A DNA stretch of 64,000 nucleotides from Amblyomma americanum (GCF_052857255.1 NC_135500.1:51609272-51673271); one strand, 5' to 3'; counted from the stretch's first letter, positions 1-11,729 are shown. Made by a program: numbers and translations. Notes: generated by a model from the letters alone, not told the origin.

Positions 1-2120
1 ATAGCTTCTGTAGCAGGTTTCTGATATTGATGGTACCAACAATCGTATAAACCACACTTTTTATTCTGATTCTTCACTCTGATTCCCTATCAAGGCTGGT
101 GTCCAATGACTAGGTTGCTCAGAACATGGCGGGCAGGTTCTAAATACGTCAAAGGTAACGTGACCTCTCACAACCAATCAAAGTGGCCTTTCAGGGCATG
201 TAATGGCATCACAAGGCCATGTGATATCTGTCGACCAATCAAAAAATTCGCCTCGGTCGTTGGCGGTGTTTTGGTGTGACGTCAACTCTAATGCTGTCGC
301 TTTGAAACGCTACATGCAGTTTGTGACAATGGCTTTCCCCCATTTCTTTGTATGTACTTTTGCTGCTCCAGGCCACCAGTTGTAATGCACACTCATTTAA
401 ACATTTTTTTGCATAGAAAAAGAAACAATACAAAAATGTGGCCCAGATAGTGCAACGTGAATGTACTGAACGTAACGGACTCATCAAATGCCGGAAAAAA
501 GCCGCCATACGGCCCTATATAATTCGATAGGTGTCAGAAAAATAGAGAACAGCAATTTTATTAGCAGGTGTGCTGTGCTGAATTCTTTCCATAAAAAAAT
601 GAAATATCTAATGATGATACTTTGTAACAGTAATTGCAATATTATGATTTTTTTATTCCCAATATACAAGCCGTGAAATGCAGTGAGCTACTTTGAAGGT
701 GGTTCTCGTGCCAAATGGTGTTGTACACAGCACAAAAAAATTTCATTTCTGACCACAAAAAAGATTGTCTGCAATCTGTCTAGCTCTTTCACCATAGGTC
801 AAAAATTTTTTAGAATTATAAAATAATATTGGAGTCAGGAAAGGGAAAGTTCACGCTTAAAAGTTTGGAAGTTTGTTTGTGACGAAGTGAAGAAATACAG
901 AAATGTGACTGCAGGCACTCAACAAAATCGGTCTCTGCAGCAATAGGCCAAAGGCAACGAAATACTAACATATTTTTTAGCTCACGTTTCTTTTTAAATA
1001 TCTTGTTTAGATCACTCAGGCTGCAATTAGCAGGAAAAAAAAATATTGGTTTGAACACTTTGCACAGTAGTAAAAAAAATCAAGCTTTTTAAATACACGA
1101 GGTAATTTGTTATACAAAACGCACACAGAAAAATTGCAAGTATATAAAAGTGCCAGAAAGCCTTTTATTTTTTCTTTATTAAATAACTGCACGTCTGAAG
1201 TAAAATCGAACGTTCATGTGGTAAAGAATACCGTAATCGAACGCATAATTTTTCAGCTATTTCTTCTGCAATTTGGACGCAGTGTGGCCGTTACACAGAA
1301 GAAGCATTTTCCTGTCTATTTTTTAAAATACAATTTTGCTCTGATTACGTGTCCCTTGTTAGTGCGACAGCTTTTTTGAAAGCCGAAATAGGGCCCGCGA
1401 GGCAAACTCTTCAAATGAAGATAATGAAGTAAAAATCTGCAGGGCTGCATGGTTAGAATACTAGCCAAAATCGACCGGAATAAAACTTCATGTCGTCGTA
1501 ATTATGTCGAGTAAGAAGCAGCCAATTCTGTGCAGTGGTGGGATCCGGCGCTCTACGGACTTCATTGACTGCAAAACAAAATATACAATTTTTTTGTGAT
1601 TTCTCAGCATGCTACTCTGAGAAGCACTGCCAGCAAGAAAACTTATAACGTTTGCGTCATACTGGGTTTTTTTCGTCATAAGAGAAACTGTTCGAAAGGC
1701 CATGTGTATAAAACCAGTGCACACCACATACGTAACCCGCCTAACATCTATCGCCTTTACACACATTACGCTGCACATCAGAAACGTTAGTCATTTTTCT
1801 TTAAGCAGTAGTAAGGGACGTTTGTGCCAGCCCATGCCGCAATCCTTATCCTAAGGACACGAACTGCCGCTTATCTTAAGCTCTATTGCGCTTGCGACGA
1901 CGAGGTAGCGTGGCTGCTTTACACGCGTCGTTCGTTTCTATATACCGCCCCACCGGCCGACCTCAATGTGGCGCCAGTTTTCCCTACTATAGCCGTACCA
2001 AAACTGTGAAGCAACAATTAGTCGTACGGCGTTTCGAGTGGTGTCATATGATTTCTCAATGCATATAGCTTATATGTGCTAGTCAAGTTGGAGGCTAGCT
2101 TGAGACAGAGATTCAAACCG
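1..2120. other. Non-coding stretch, no gene seen
   Basis: AT-rich sequence with only short, low-complexity reading frames. None shows a recognisable protein motif, and frames on both strands have similar lengths. The part from about 1800 to 2060 is more GC-rich and may be an unclassified dispersed repeat. If the adenylating-enzyme exons at 19.5 kb and 23.6 kb belong to a longer + strand gene, this stretch would be intronic. Confidence 0.6.
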
Positions 2121-2127
2121 GCGGCAT

Positions 2128-2250
2128 ATGTACCTTCAATTGTATTTCTTCCCAGACCCTTTACCTCTTCCCTTAAGGCGCACAGTGACTGTTGCACAGA
2201 GATGTACGACAGTTACTGCGCCATTTCCTTATGTAAAAAATTCTAAGAAC
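2128..2250 (+). repeat. Degenerate SINE 3' tail, copy A (tail type 1)
   Basis: The segment resembles the reverse complement of the tails at 18048 and 48176. It has a pyrimidine-rich run, then a block near CTTAAGGCGC, then ACTGCGCCATTTCCTT at about 2216-2231. Only the tail is recognisable; the tRNA-like head and the body are missing. The match was made by eye and is weaker than between the other two copies. Confidence 0.5.
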
Positions 2251-2496
2251 GAATTGCGGTTTCCCATAATGCGAAATTTAGGCGCAGCTCTGTCGGTGTC
2301 TCAATCTCTGCAAGCTCACTGTTTTCCTTTGTTGGGCCGTCTGCCCGTCTGTGGACTATATTTCTTCGATAGTAGGATTATTTAATGACGGCGGCGATGT
2401 GCATTGCACCACGCGCGAGAATGTGTATGATAGTTCGATAGTAGTAGTAACTGAAGGCAACGACGTTGTGCAACGCGCAGCGCGAATGTGTCCCTG

Positions 2497-2980
2497 TTTA
2501 AAGGGACACTGAGGAGAAATTTAAGTTGGCTTGTATCGTTAGAATGCTCACAAAAACGCCATTCATACTAAAAACAAAGCTCTTGTAAGGTAGAAAATAG
2601 CAAAAACCAAAATACAGGTATCGCCGCCACAGGCCAATCTCGCAAGTACAAGCGTGGTGACGTCATAGAACAAAACCTTGGAGAAATTTTCTCTACTATA
2701 GGGACGCCAGTAATCTCTGAGGCTGACAAAGGAAGGTTGCGTGGATTAATATTAAAATAATTTTTCGTTTAAAACCGATAGTGCACTTTTGTCACACAAT
2801 GAAGACAGACAAAAGACATCCTGAATGTTGGAAGCAAAGAAAACCGATGCTTTATGGCGCCACAGGCGGCCAGGAGGGTTTCGGTTTGTTACGGCGCTTC
2901 GCGTTTATGAGCTTTGCGTTCCCCATAGCTTTGTTTTTCACGCGCCTCGATTTACAAGCGCCGAACAGCAGATGAACTCG
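2497..2980 (+). repeat. Left end of a TTAA-bounded non-autonomous element
   Basis: The end starts TTAAAGGGACACTGAGG. The reverse complement of the end near 6821 starts TTAAAGGGACAGTG, so the two share an inverted TTAAAGGGACA terminus. TTAA at the boundary is the target of piggyBac-type transposition, but no transposase is present. A GTGACGTCATAG block here recurs as TGACGTCATAAG near the right end. The interior holds a LINE fragment and other DNA. Whether both ends belong to one insertion is inference. Confidence 0.45.
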
Positions 2981-3051
2981 AAGTGCCGCTTCAAGTGCTA
3001 GTTAACATTTGAAGGAGCCTGTTAAGGCTGGTCAGATGATCGCCACGGTCG

Positions 3052-3657
3052 ATGAAAAACTATGATGGCACGATGTTCGGTGATCGTAGAAGACAGCAGT
3101 GTAAAGAGCACTTGTCTCCGTACGCTTGCCCGGCGAAACGCTCCCGGCTGTGCCAGTCAACTTCGAAGTACTTAACAGAAATCGTTTATCAGGGAAGGGA
3201 GACAAGATACAGGGCAGTTAAGATAAAATATGTTGATGGCCCTCTGTTAAGTCACTTTATGCGAAAGCGTGGAGACTTCTTCATCGGAAGAGTGCAATCA
3301 CTAGATGCGCCTTTATTCATGGTCAATGCTTTCATGAAAGTATTAGCCAAACGTTTACAGTCAGTTATGAACATCTTGGTTGGCCCCCATCAGACGTGTG
3401 GAATTCAAGGGCGGACCATCTTCACGAATGTTCATGTCACTCGAAGTATAATGGAACGGTGTGACGCTGACTTTAGGCGAGTCGCGATGTTGCAGATTGA
3501 TTTAAAGAAGGCCTTTGGCCGTGTATGTCATGACATTCTTTTCAAAATCCTCGAACAGGCCTGTGTTGGGGAAGTAATTTTAAAAGGGGTTAAAATGGCT
3601 TATAGTAACTGTACCACGAATCTGGTTGTTAACCAAGAGCTCACAAATTTGCCGTGA
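3052..3657 (+). pseudogene. LINE #1 reverse transcriptase fragment
   Basis: The 201-codon open stretch covers the fingers and first palm motif of a LINE RT. The first catalytic Asp lies in LQIDLKKAFGRV, where the usual Asp after KAF is Gly. The frame ends at a TGA just before the segment that would hold the next motif. The YADD block follows about 130 bases later in another frame, so the break is a frameshift plus stop and not loss of the domain. The ATG at 3052 is not a true start, because RT similarity begins only around 3280. Confidence 0.75.
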
Positions 3658-5130
3658 GAGCATCCGTGAGCTAAGGCTGCCCATGGTCACCGTTACTTTT
3701 CGCTCTGTACCTAGAGCCACTTTGCCGGAATGTAATAAATAACAACTATATTCGTGGTTTTGAACTAGAAGCATGTGAAATTAAAGTCTTGGCTTATGCC
3801 GATGATGTGGCAATTATTTGTAGCGATCACAGCAGTATAGAACATGCGATTTCGGTTGTACGCAGGTTTTGTGATGTAACCAATAGCGTTGTTAATCGGG
3901 ACAAAAGTGCGGGCCTTTAACATAGAATCTGTACATCAGCACCTTTGTTTCATGCAAGTGTAAAATGGTCACAGCTCCTTTACAAGTACCTAGATGTTCC
4001 TCTTGACAAGTATCGAGATAACGATGACTGGTGAAAGTAGAAAACTCAAGAACTGTTCACGCGTACAAAGAAATTGTCGGGAAAGGAGCTGCCTATATTT
4101 GTGCGGACAAACATATACAGTGTATACCTGGTTTCAAAACTGTGCTATTTGTTGCAGGTCCTTTCATGCTCTCGACTTAGCCTTTATAAGTTTCATCGTC
4201 TCTTCGCCGTTTTTGTTTGGCAGTCCTCAAGAGAGAGGACTAAACGTTATAATTTATTTTTGCGTATGAGAATAGGAAGTCTTTCTTTGCCACACTTGTA
4301 CCTGAGGCAGGTGTTGTCAAGATTTATGTTTCTTCGAGATCAACGCGACACTTTCCTGCAGATTTTTATTCAAGTGTGGCTTTCTTCGGCTTTGCCAAAC
4401 TATGTTATTTCCACTGTAGACGGGATGCGATAGAGTGCAAGTAGATTTTCGAAAGAAGGGGTCTTTTCTTTCCGGTTTCTGAACGCTCTGTTCAATGTGG
4501 AATACTTTTCAAATGCCACGCGTAAGAAATTGCTAAAAAATTTGCTTGGCTTTTTCTTCCCTGAGTCAATATATCGATATTTATATAGTGGAGGCCAAGG
4601 AGGAAATGTTTTAAAAAGAGTAAGGAAAATTGTGGTGCCAGCGGGTCTGAAGACGCTCTTCTTCAAGTTGCACACTGCTACGTTGCCATGTAAAACATGG
4701 ATGGAGGAGAAGGGGTTGTTTTCACCATGGGGTGCTGACATCTTGTTATGTCGCAAACCAGAGTGAATAGAACACGTATTTATTGATTGCTGGGATGCAC
4801 TGCTCTTTTGGAACGTGCTCCAGCGTACAATAAAGACTTACCCTTGACGCCGTATGGGATACGATTTCTGGACGTTGTGCCGGATCTTTATTAATACGAT
4901 GTAGTTTTCCTTCTTGGCCTGCACAGCATTTGGCGAAGCAGGATGGCTTTACCACATTGCGATGAAGAGGGGCGGTGTGTTCGAGATTACTTCAAAGAAA
5001 ACATATTTAAGCTGCGTGAAGTGTACAATGAGCTATGTTCTGTAGATGAGGTTATCGAGTTGATGGGAGAATTGTGTTATTTGAAACTGTTTTGGTTTTC
5101 TCGCGTTAGTGAAACGCATGTCCGGTCTTG
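3052..5130 (+). mobile_element. LINE #1, 5'-truncated ORF2 (L1/Tx1-like, clade tentative)
   Basis: Non-LTR retrotransposon remnant covering the RT and the C-terminal region. Frame changes and stops after 3657 mean it is read piecewise in several frames. Recognisable blocks are VNAFMKVLAKRLQ, HQTCGIQGR and LQIDLKKAF in the first open stretch, then the RT catalytic block VLAYADDVAIIC at 3787-3822. A C-terminal segment with IEHVFIDCWDAL (about 4767-4800) aligns with the equivalent part of LINE #2 at about 11100-11170, so both belong to one family. There is no intact ORF and it is certainly inactive. Confidence 0.8.
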
Positions 5131-5205
5131 ATGTGTGAGAATGTAGCGCAGAACATGTTTGTTATCTGTTGTAAACTACCCGAACAGGCAATAAACGCAA
5201 CAGAA

Positions 5206-5290
5206 GAGCCATCGTGGCGTAGTGATTTGCGTCTCCACCTCAAAGGCCAAAAGGCCCTGGTTCGAATCCGAGCCTCGTCACAGGGCTTTT
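5206..5290 (+). repeat. tRNA-derived SINE head with A and B boxes
   Basis: A box-like TGGCGTAGTGATTTGCG lies at 5216-5232 and a perfect B box GGTTCGAATCC at 5259-5269, at RNA polymerase III promoter spacing. A T-rich run follows at about 5287, like a Pol III terminator. The T-arm has a C/A mismatch and the 5' and 3' acceptor sequences do not pair, so this is not a functional tRNA gene. It lies directly downstream of the LINE #1 3' end. Confidence 0.6.
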
Positions 5291-6540
5291 TTTTATTCTG
5301 TGAATGTGCGGGGGTTTTAGTGGCTCCCAAATCGATTCCCCCACTGAATACGTTGGTTCGCGGTTAAACAAAAGCTCTGTTAAGGCGCGTTTATACTCCG
5401 GCGTAATGCGCGCGCGCGAGCTTCACGGCGACGTCACGTAGGCCAAAGCGAGACCCTCTATACCCCAACTGCGCTTGACCGCCGACGCGTTCGGCGGCTT
5501 CGGCACGCTCTGAGCGCACTGGCAGAGACTTGCAGCGCGTCTCTATTTCGCGCCGAGCGCGCCAGCCGCCGCTGGCCCTGCTAGACCGGTTCGGCTCCGC
5601 TGCGAGGCGCGCGTTGTGACCTCATGTGCCTCCTCGGAGCACCGCTACGGCGAAATAACAAGTTCGCGGACAGTAAAGCTTTCGCTTTAAAAGAGATTCG
5701 GAACCTGCAGAGACCGTGACTCCGCCATTCTCCAACTCGTTTGTTTGCGGCTCCATTTAATACCTTCGGCAGTTGGGCGGAGCTGTTCTCTTCGGGTCTC
5801 GGCTAATTTAATTTATTTACAGTACACATATGCAGATAGACATGCAAGTGGGCGAGGGAACCAGATCGAGTGGACCCCGTACCTCCACAAACGCGCGGAA
5901 TCCGTTGAAGCGTCGTTCATCGGTTTTGCTTTCAAGCCTCCAACTTTAAACGCGAGCGCCCTTGAGCACCCATCCGATTTTGTGGCAAAAAAGAAAAACA
6001 ACCTGGTCCTTGCAACCTCGACGCCACCTGCTGCACCGTGCAACAGTGCCTTTCAAGGAATCGTAATACATTGGCCCCAAAGCCTCGGCCAGCTTCCGAT
6101 GGGCGCCACGTGCTGACCTTGTCCTGGCTCGTCGCGACTCCCCGCATTGGGGTGAAGATATTTAATTTGCAATGGCTGCTCAGTGAGGAAGGGGGAAACG
6201 ACCCGCCGGCGCCTAACCTAACCGTGCTCCCTCAAAACCATCGCACGCTCGGTGAGGCAGAGGTCGCTAAAATGCAGGCCGGAGTTTAGGCGAAAGCTTC
6301 GTTGGCGAGGTCGGGAACGGGATCCATCGTAAGACGCCGGCCAAACGTAAACGAAGCGACGGTAGCGACCCCCGATAGAAGCATAAAGTTGAGTGGCGCA
6401 AGGGAACGAACACAGGAAGACACAGAGACAGAAAGAGCGCCTTGCGCCATTAAACTTTATGATGAAAGCACTAGCCCAACAGCAAGTATTTCCGATAGAT
6501 GCCTTCAACGTGCGCCGGCGGTAGCTTTCATTTCGGCCGC
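5291..6540. other. GC-rich non-coding stretch, probably dispersed repeat
   Basis: The stretch is clearly richer in GC and CpG than its surroundings, especially 5390-5650. Frames of 80-120 codons exist on both strands but overlap each other and show no domain. No splice-bounded exon or protein motif could be recognised. It may be the interior of the TTAA-bounded element whose ends lie near 2497 and 6822, or separate repeats. Confidence 0.45.
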
Positions 6541-6822
6541 TGCTAGACCGCACGGCTAGCCGCCAGATATTACAGAGTCTGCGTTTACATCACGTTTCAC
6601 GTCACTTTGTTCTGTGACGTCATAAGTCTCCATGACGTCATAAGAGTGCGCCGAGTTTGAATGCGAGGGCGGGAAAAACGTTTAAACTTGGAATACAAAT
6701 TTCTTTGAAATAAATGCATCTTTCGCTCCCGGACAAGCTGCAACAAAGTCATGAATTGCCGAACTACCAGATTTTGCTAACAAAAAAATGGTAGAATTCG
6801 CACTGTCCCTTTAACACGACCC
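6541..6822 (-). repeat. Right end of a TTAA-bounded non-autonomous element
   Basis: Ends CACTGTCCCTTTAA at about 6808-6821, the inverted counterpart of the end at 2497. It contains two ATGACGTCATAAG-like blocks, and a related block occurs near the left end. No coding capacity. Confidence 0.45.
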
Positions 6823-7041
6823 TTGCGGACTGTTGTATACTTAAAGAAATTGCTTCTATCGGTCTCATGTCTGGATGCTGTCCTGCAAATCGGCATAGTC
6901 TAAAGAAAAGTTCCTCTCTTGTGGCGACTTGCTCTTGAAGTACCGGCGCTGTTTTGTCATGGACCCGAAAAAACGTGATTAATGAAACTCCTGTGGTTTC
7001 CTGAACGCTTGTAAGACGCGTTTATACGCGAGAGACTTTAG

Positions 7042-7890
7042 GTGCAGGGGAAAGTCACGTTGATTTCCGGAGAAACCTGGAAATTTCCAGGCATAAAGCA
7101 AATGCGGACACTTAGACGGGATACTACTTTGTCCCTTGCTGAAGGAGTCAGCACTGCCGACGTTACGCATCTCCTGACCATGTGTGGTGTGCACAGCGTT
7201 GTCCTTAACCCTGGACGCCCACCCCTTTTTCTTCGCCGCAATCGCGTTGGGCACATTCGTCGCCATTGTAAAACGCCGCGCTGTGGAGATTTCCGGTTCT
7301 TCGGCCACACAGCCGAAGAATGAGTGGTGACATATGAGGATAAGTTGCGGCATCGCATCCGGCCCCCTGATGACCCATTGCAGGAGCATATCATGGACGC
7401 CAGGGAAGTACTCGGCGCGACTTAAGATCTTCCTGCCGCCGTCGTGGCCGAAACGTCCAGTGTTACTCCACCGGCTGTTCACGACCGACAGGGTCCTATG
7501 GCGGCCAACAGAAAGGCGGAAGATGATGCAGCACAGCCCTTGTATGAGACGCAGTGTCCAGCTGCTGGTGAGGACCACGTCATTGTGTCTGAAGAAGGCC
7601 ACGCGTGTGCCGCTGCGTACACAACGTCTATGGCCGTTCCTGAGCAGCAGCTTTCTGACAAGGTTCATGTTCCAGCGGGTGATGGACTGGCTGCTGCTGA
7701 CGAGCCTCTCCAGACGCGCCACACGTCTTGCGCCTCTCAATCGGTCGACGAGGACGACCAAGCAGGCAGAAGCACCGCCGCCGACGTCGAGCGTCGAAGT
7801 ATAAGGAGAAGGGCCGGCGTTCGCGCTCCAGGAGCCCTGGCGGTGGTTCAGATGCTGCTTCGCCATTTACTGATCGGATCGGCGGATTGA
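7042..7890 (+). pseudogene. LINE #2 ORF1, Gag-like zinc-knuckle protein remnant
   Basis: Two + strand frames (7042-7323 and 7444-7890) join into one degenerate nucleic-acid-binding ORF1 protein, with a frame change between 7323 and 7444. The zinc-knuckle pair is visible as LRRNRVGHIRRHC followed by CGDFRFFGHTAEE. In each knuckle a cysteine has been replaced, so neither could bind zinc normally. Downstream is an acidic, low-complexity tail. A longer minus-strand frame covers the same DNA but has no motif and is a shadow. ORF1 of this type packages LINE RNA. Confidence 0.65.
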
Positions 7891-8417
7891 ACTGTAAACA
7901 GGATTATTTCAACTCATCGTGGCGGCTTCCGAAGGGTTATTATTCGCAACGCTTAATTTCCATGGCATTAGGTCTCGCAAGAGGCAACTGTGCGGACTCA
8001 TGCGCAGCTGACGTCTAGATGTTGTTTTCCGAGAGACTGATTGAGAGTGAGGAGGAGACCGAAAGGGCACTACAGCCCTTTTTGGAAGATTTTAACGTCC
8101 CAGTGACACATGCTGTTGGCTTGTCGGTGTTTTTTTTTATTTCTGCGAATTAGCCTTCCTTGTTCCGGCCTTTCTTACAACACCGCGGCGCCGAGGGCTG
8201 GTCCATATGCTGCGATTTGCTACCTGATTGGAAGCCGTGGTGACTGATGAAAGTTTCTACGTTCAATAATGTAGCCCCATCGCATTAGCCTCTTTTAAAG
8301 TATAGCTAGTTTGCGTGACTCAGACTGGCATGTCGCGCTAAAGTTGATTTTAATTGCGTTTGTGACCCGATCGATCGCGTCCGTCTTGATGCCCGCAGGG
8401 ACAGGAGCGGTCATGTT

Positions 8418-8640
8418 TTGTCGCGGGTTATAGAAGATGCGGGGCTCACCGCTGTAGGAGCAACCTGCCGTGCTTCTCGATCATTCACGCGCGCTCAGGA
8501 GCACTCTCACGCTTGCCCAGATTTGATTTATCTATATTGTGCACTAGTATCCCGCGGCGTTTCACTTGAAATTATACCGGTTTCGTTCTCTGATCATTGT
8601 GTGGTGGTTGCTCCGCTCGGTGGCAAGGATCATTCATAAT
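8418..8640 (+). pseudogene. LINE #2 endonuclease C-terminal fragment
   Basis: The end of an AP-endonuclease-like domain is visible: PDLIYLYCALVSRG then VSFSDHCVVVAPLGG. The SDH triplet is the conserved catalytic histidine motif of this family. The N-terminal half (about 8040-8410) is scrambled by stops and frameshifts. The frame is cut at 8640 by the foldback element, and ORF2 sequence resumes at 8808. Confidence 0.65.
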
Positions 8641-8797
8641 AACAAAAGAACTGTAGCGGAACCAAGATGAACACAAGAAAGAACCACACAGGACTAGCGC
8701 TAGTCCTGTGCGGTCCTTTGTTGTGTTCGTCACGGTTGCGCTACAGTTCTTTTGTTACAACACGCACCATCTAGCCCAACAAAAAGTTCTTCTAGAC
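8641..8797 (+). mobile_element. Foldback (hairpin) element copy 1, with 10-bp TSD
   Basis: Bases 8641-8756 form a near-perfect palindrome of 58+58 bases with no loop. Its centre lies between 8698 and 8699, in GGACTAGC/GCTAGTCC, with about seven mismatches. A 41-base non-palindromic tail follows, containing CACCATCTAGCCCAAC. The whole unit is flanked by the direct repeat CATTCATAAT (8631-8640 and 8798-8807), a target-site duplication. It splits LINE #2 between the endonuclease and the linker. A second copy with the same architecture is at 39789-39943. Confidence 0.85.
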
Positions 8798-8807
8798 CAT
8801 TCATAAT

Positions 8808-11240
8808 GTAGGCCACATTGGGAGCTTTGGAAGTTAAACATCCATTTGAATGACCCAGCGTTTATTATTCGCGTGCGCTTGCTGCTGCAATCCTGCTTTT
8901 GTGGAATCTTACTCTTGTTTTCCACATTGGAAATGTTCAAGCAGGATGTACGTGCGATAGATATTGAAATCGGCTCTGTTAAGTCATTTTACAAGAAGCA
9001 TCAAGAGCAGGCACTCAGCAGCAGCTTGTGCAACCTTTATGAATTGGAATGTGAGGTGGCTTGCTTATATGCTTATAAAATTGCTAGTATTGAAATTGAG
9101 TTACAAAGGCATGATGCGGAACGACACAGGGTTGTCCTAGTCAGATCTCGTACCAAGCATGGGTTACATTGCGAACGCCCGACACGACTAGCTTCGCTTG
9201 ATGAGCGCCGTCATGCGACTGCAAAACAGAATTCGGAAATTATGTTCAGTGGTACTCTAGTGACAGGTACTTGCGAAGTAATGTCTGTATTCGTGGACTA
9301 CTACGCGCCGTTGTTTATTGGTACTCCTGATAAACATATTTCGGATGCTATCGCGCGTTTGAGATCTTTGCGGACGGCTTTATCAGAAGAGGACTGTTCT
9401 GTTATTAGCGGCTTTCACACATCAGGAGGTAGAACTAGCAATCAATCCCTTACCTCTACCAAAAACGCCTGGTCTTGACAGAATTTCGAGTGAACATTAT
9501 AAATCACTTAAATTCATTCTTATCTCCATCCTACTGCTAAAACACTTCATGACGGGTTTTCATGTAGAGGCTCTTCCACAGTCTTTTACAAGGAGTCTCA
9601 CAGTCTTACATGCAAAAAGTACTGATGAAGAAAAGCGGCGCTCAGTGGTGGACTATAGGCCCATCAAGGTGGCAAATGTGCATTACAAAATTTTTGCTAA
9701 TATTTTGTGAAATCGCCTACAGTTTGCAATGTTGGTTCTGTTTTGCCCTCACCAAACAAGCGATTCGAGATGCCGCTCAATTCAATGTAATGTACACATC
9801 GCGCGTACAATTCTCGAAAATTACTCATGATCAGATTTCCTTGCTTGAGATCGATCTTGAGAAGGTGTTCGATCATTTTCATCAATTATTTCTGTTTTCC
9901 CTTCTAGAGCATATGTTGGGTCTACTATTCTAAAATGGGTGAAACTTTGCTAAAACAATCCTTCGACTCACTTATTAATTAATGGTCATTTTTCAAACCC
10001 TGTGTCTATCTTCTCTTCTGTAAGATAAGGCTGCCCGACATCTCCGCTGCTTTTTGCCCTCTATCTGGAGCCGCTTTGTCAGTGTTCTGTGTAACAATAA
10101 TATTCATGGCTTCTCTGTTTTGTGTAAAGAGGTCAAAGTGCTTGCATTTGCTGACGATCTTGCTTTTTTTCCATAGAAAAGCATAGCATCCACAAAGTTT
10201 TATCGACAATAAATCAATCTGGCATCGTCTCTGGCTCTCAGACGAATCGCTTCAAAAGTTCTCGCCTGTGGTTCGGTTCATGGGGCTCAACACCTCTTCG
10301 TTATGCCAAAATAGAATGGTGATTTGTGCTTCCTAAATATCTTGGCTTTACACTTCATGCAATGAAGTCATGTGCACATTATTGTAAAGAGCTTGTCGTG
10401 GTCCTTGGACGTTATTCACAGACTTCCCACATCTTCAAGTTTCAACTTTTGGTCGTGCTCAGACGTGCCACACCTTTCTGGCAACAAAAATTTATTGCGC
10501 ACTCCAGGTCTTGCACTGCGTTAGACATTACATCCAGCGTTCTCATCGAATATTTCAGACTTTTTTTACTTGGACATCCAATTCCGAGCCGATGAGACGT
10601 GATATTTTTTTTCCGGCCTGTTTATGCAGGAGGATTGGGCTTAGTTCACTTGTATGTGAGACAGTTAGTTGAGCGTTTCTTCTTTTTAACAATTGTTCCC
10701 ATCCGATTAGTATAGCATTCTTGGAGGTTAATTTCTTGACCCTGTGTCCAAACTTCGCGGTATCTTTAAACATTACTGATCGCACCTCTTTACTGGGCTT
10801 TATGCAGGAATTTTGTGTTTCTGTGCGGTTTCTGAAAGTTCTTATTTCTAACGAGTACTTATTTTTGTTCATCATAAAAGTCTGAACAGGGATTTAATAA
10901 CGATGCTCCTTCCGCCACCATTGTATCGTTCTGTGTAATTTGGCCTGAACAGCCGTGATGTGTTAGCGCGAGTGTGCAAGATGCCAATCCCTGCATGCAC
11001 CAAAACGCTTTTCTCCAAATTACACACCGAAGTTCTAGCTGTTAGCACGTGGCTCGGTAGAAACAACATTTTTGTGCCTTCTATTAACTGTCGTCTCTGC
11101 AATATACTTGAAACCAGTGAACACTGTTTTTTTAACCGCAAGAGTGTTATATTGTTTTTGGATGTGTTGCAGAGGACACTAATGAAAGACATTGTTTTAA
11201 ATTCCTACAGTGTTCGTTACCTTGCGGCTTCTCAACCGTA
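8808..11240 (+). pseudogene. LINE #2 ORF2 linker, RT and C-terminus
   Basis: The 8846-9478 frame is the linker between endonuclease and RT. From 9480 the RT is read in alternating frames. Blocks include VDYRPIKVANVHYKIFANI near 9650-9706, an IDLEKVFDHFHQ palm block at 9850-9885, and a VRQGCPTSPLLFALYLEP-like segment near 10022-10075. The catalytic YADD box is degraded to FADDLAFF-like sequence near 10147. The C-terminal cysteine/histidine block lies at about 11080-11130. There are many stops. Confidence 0.7.
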
Positions 11241-11552
11241 TTACGAATCATATATGTTTTACAGCAGCTGTATATCTCAGCCGTCCAAGAAAATATTCAT
11301 GTCGTCGGCGTCGTCAGCAAAAAACGCCAGGGTAAATATTTAATGCTACTCCGACTGGAAAAGTGTCCACAGCATAAAAATCGTAAGACATACTGATAAT
11401 AAACCCGTCGCAATGCAAAAAACGGTAAAAAATTGAAAAAGTAAGGAACATTATAAATTCAAAAATAAAAGCACTTAAAAAAAGAGAAAGAATTAAAAAT
11501 TAAAAAGTTGAAAAATAAAGACATAACAACAGAATTTAAACAATATATATAT
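11225..11552 (+). repeat. Large inverted repeat, left arm, first part
   Basis: This segment aligns with the reverse complement of about 18530-18852. The clearest shared blocks are GTTTTACAG, GGCGTCGTCAGCAAAAAACG (11308-11327) with its partner near 18750-18769, and ATGCTACTCCGACTGG. The alignment then continues across the gypsy insertion at 16847. Similarity is about 75-85 percent by eye. The first 20 bases or so of the arm are the least certain. Confidence 0.75.
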
Positions 11553-11727
11553 TGTAAGGCTAAAGAAGAAGATGCGTCTGATGATTTGAAAAGACGAAGA
11601 CGAGGTGACAGTGTTCTCGAGAGTTTTTGCCAGCGCTACGCTTGTGTGTCTTTTGCCGATCTGATCCCAGACTGCTGCCGTTGCCGTTCCCGTCGCCCCA
11701 GTACCTCGTAACAAACCCCCCGTTACA
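11553..11727 (+). repeat. 5' LTR of gypsy #1
   Basis: 175 bases, starting TGTAAGGC and ending CCCCGTTACA, so it has the TG...CA termini of retroviral-type LTRs. It matches the 3' LTR at 16672-16846 base for base by eye. It is very short for an LTR, and I could not place a canonical TATA box or AATAAA within it. Confidence 0.95.
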
Positions 11728-11729
11728 TG

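Larger units (their letters stand above)
6980..11245 (+). mobile_element. LINE #2, near full length but decayed, with ORF1 and ORF2
   Basis: Order on the + strand: a zinc-knuckle ORF1 (about 7042-7890), the C-terminal part of an apurinic-type endonuclease (8418-8640), a foldback element with TSD (8641-8797), the ORF2 linker (8846-9478), RT pieces (9480-10900) and the C-terminal region (10960-11240). All ORFs are broken by stops and frameshifts. The C-terminus matches LINE #1 (shared LFLDVLQRTLMKD-like block), so the two are one family. The end is hard to place because it merges into the arm of the inverted repeat that begins near 11225. Confidence 0.75.

Noticed and set aside
5206..5290. Functional tRNA gene
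   Set aside because: A and B boxes are good, but the acceptor strands do not pair and the T-arm has a mismatch; a tRNA-derived SINE fits better.
6979..7866. 295-codon minus-strand frame
   Set aside because: It is opposite the zinc-knuckle ORF1 of LINE #2 and has no motif; a shadow of the + strand coding sequence.
8641..8756. Palindrome as a transcription terminator or CRISPR-like unit
   Set aside because: There is a single copy here with a TSD and a tail inside a LINE in an animal genome; an inserted element explains it.
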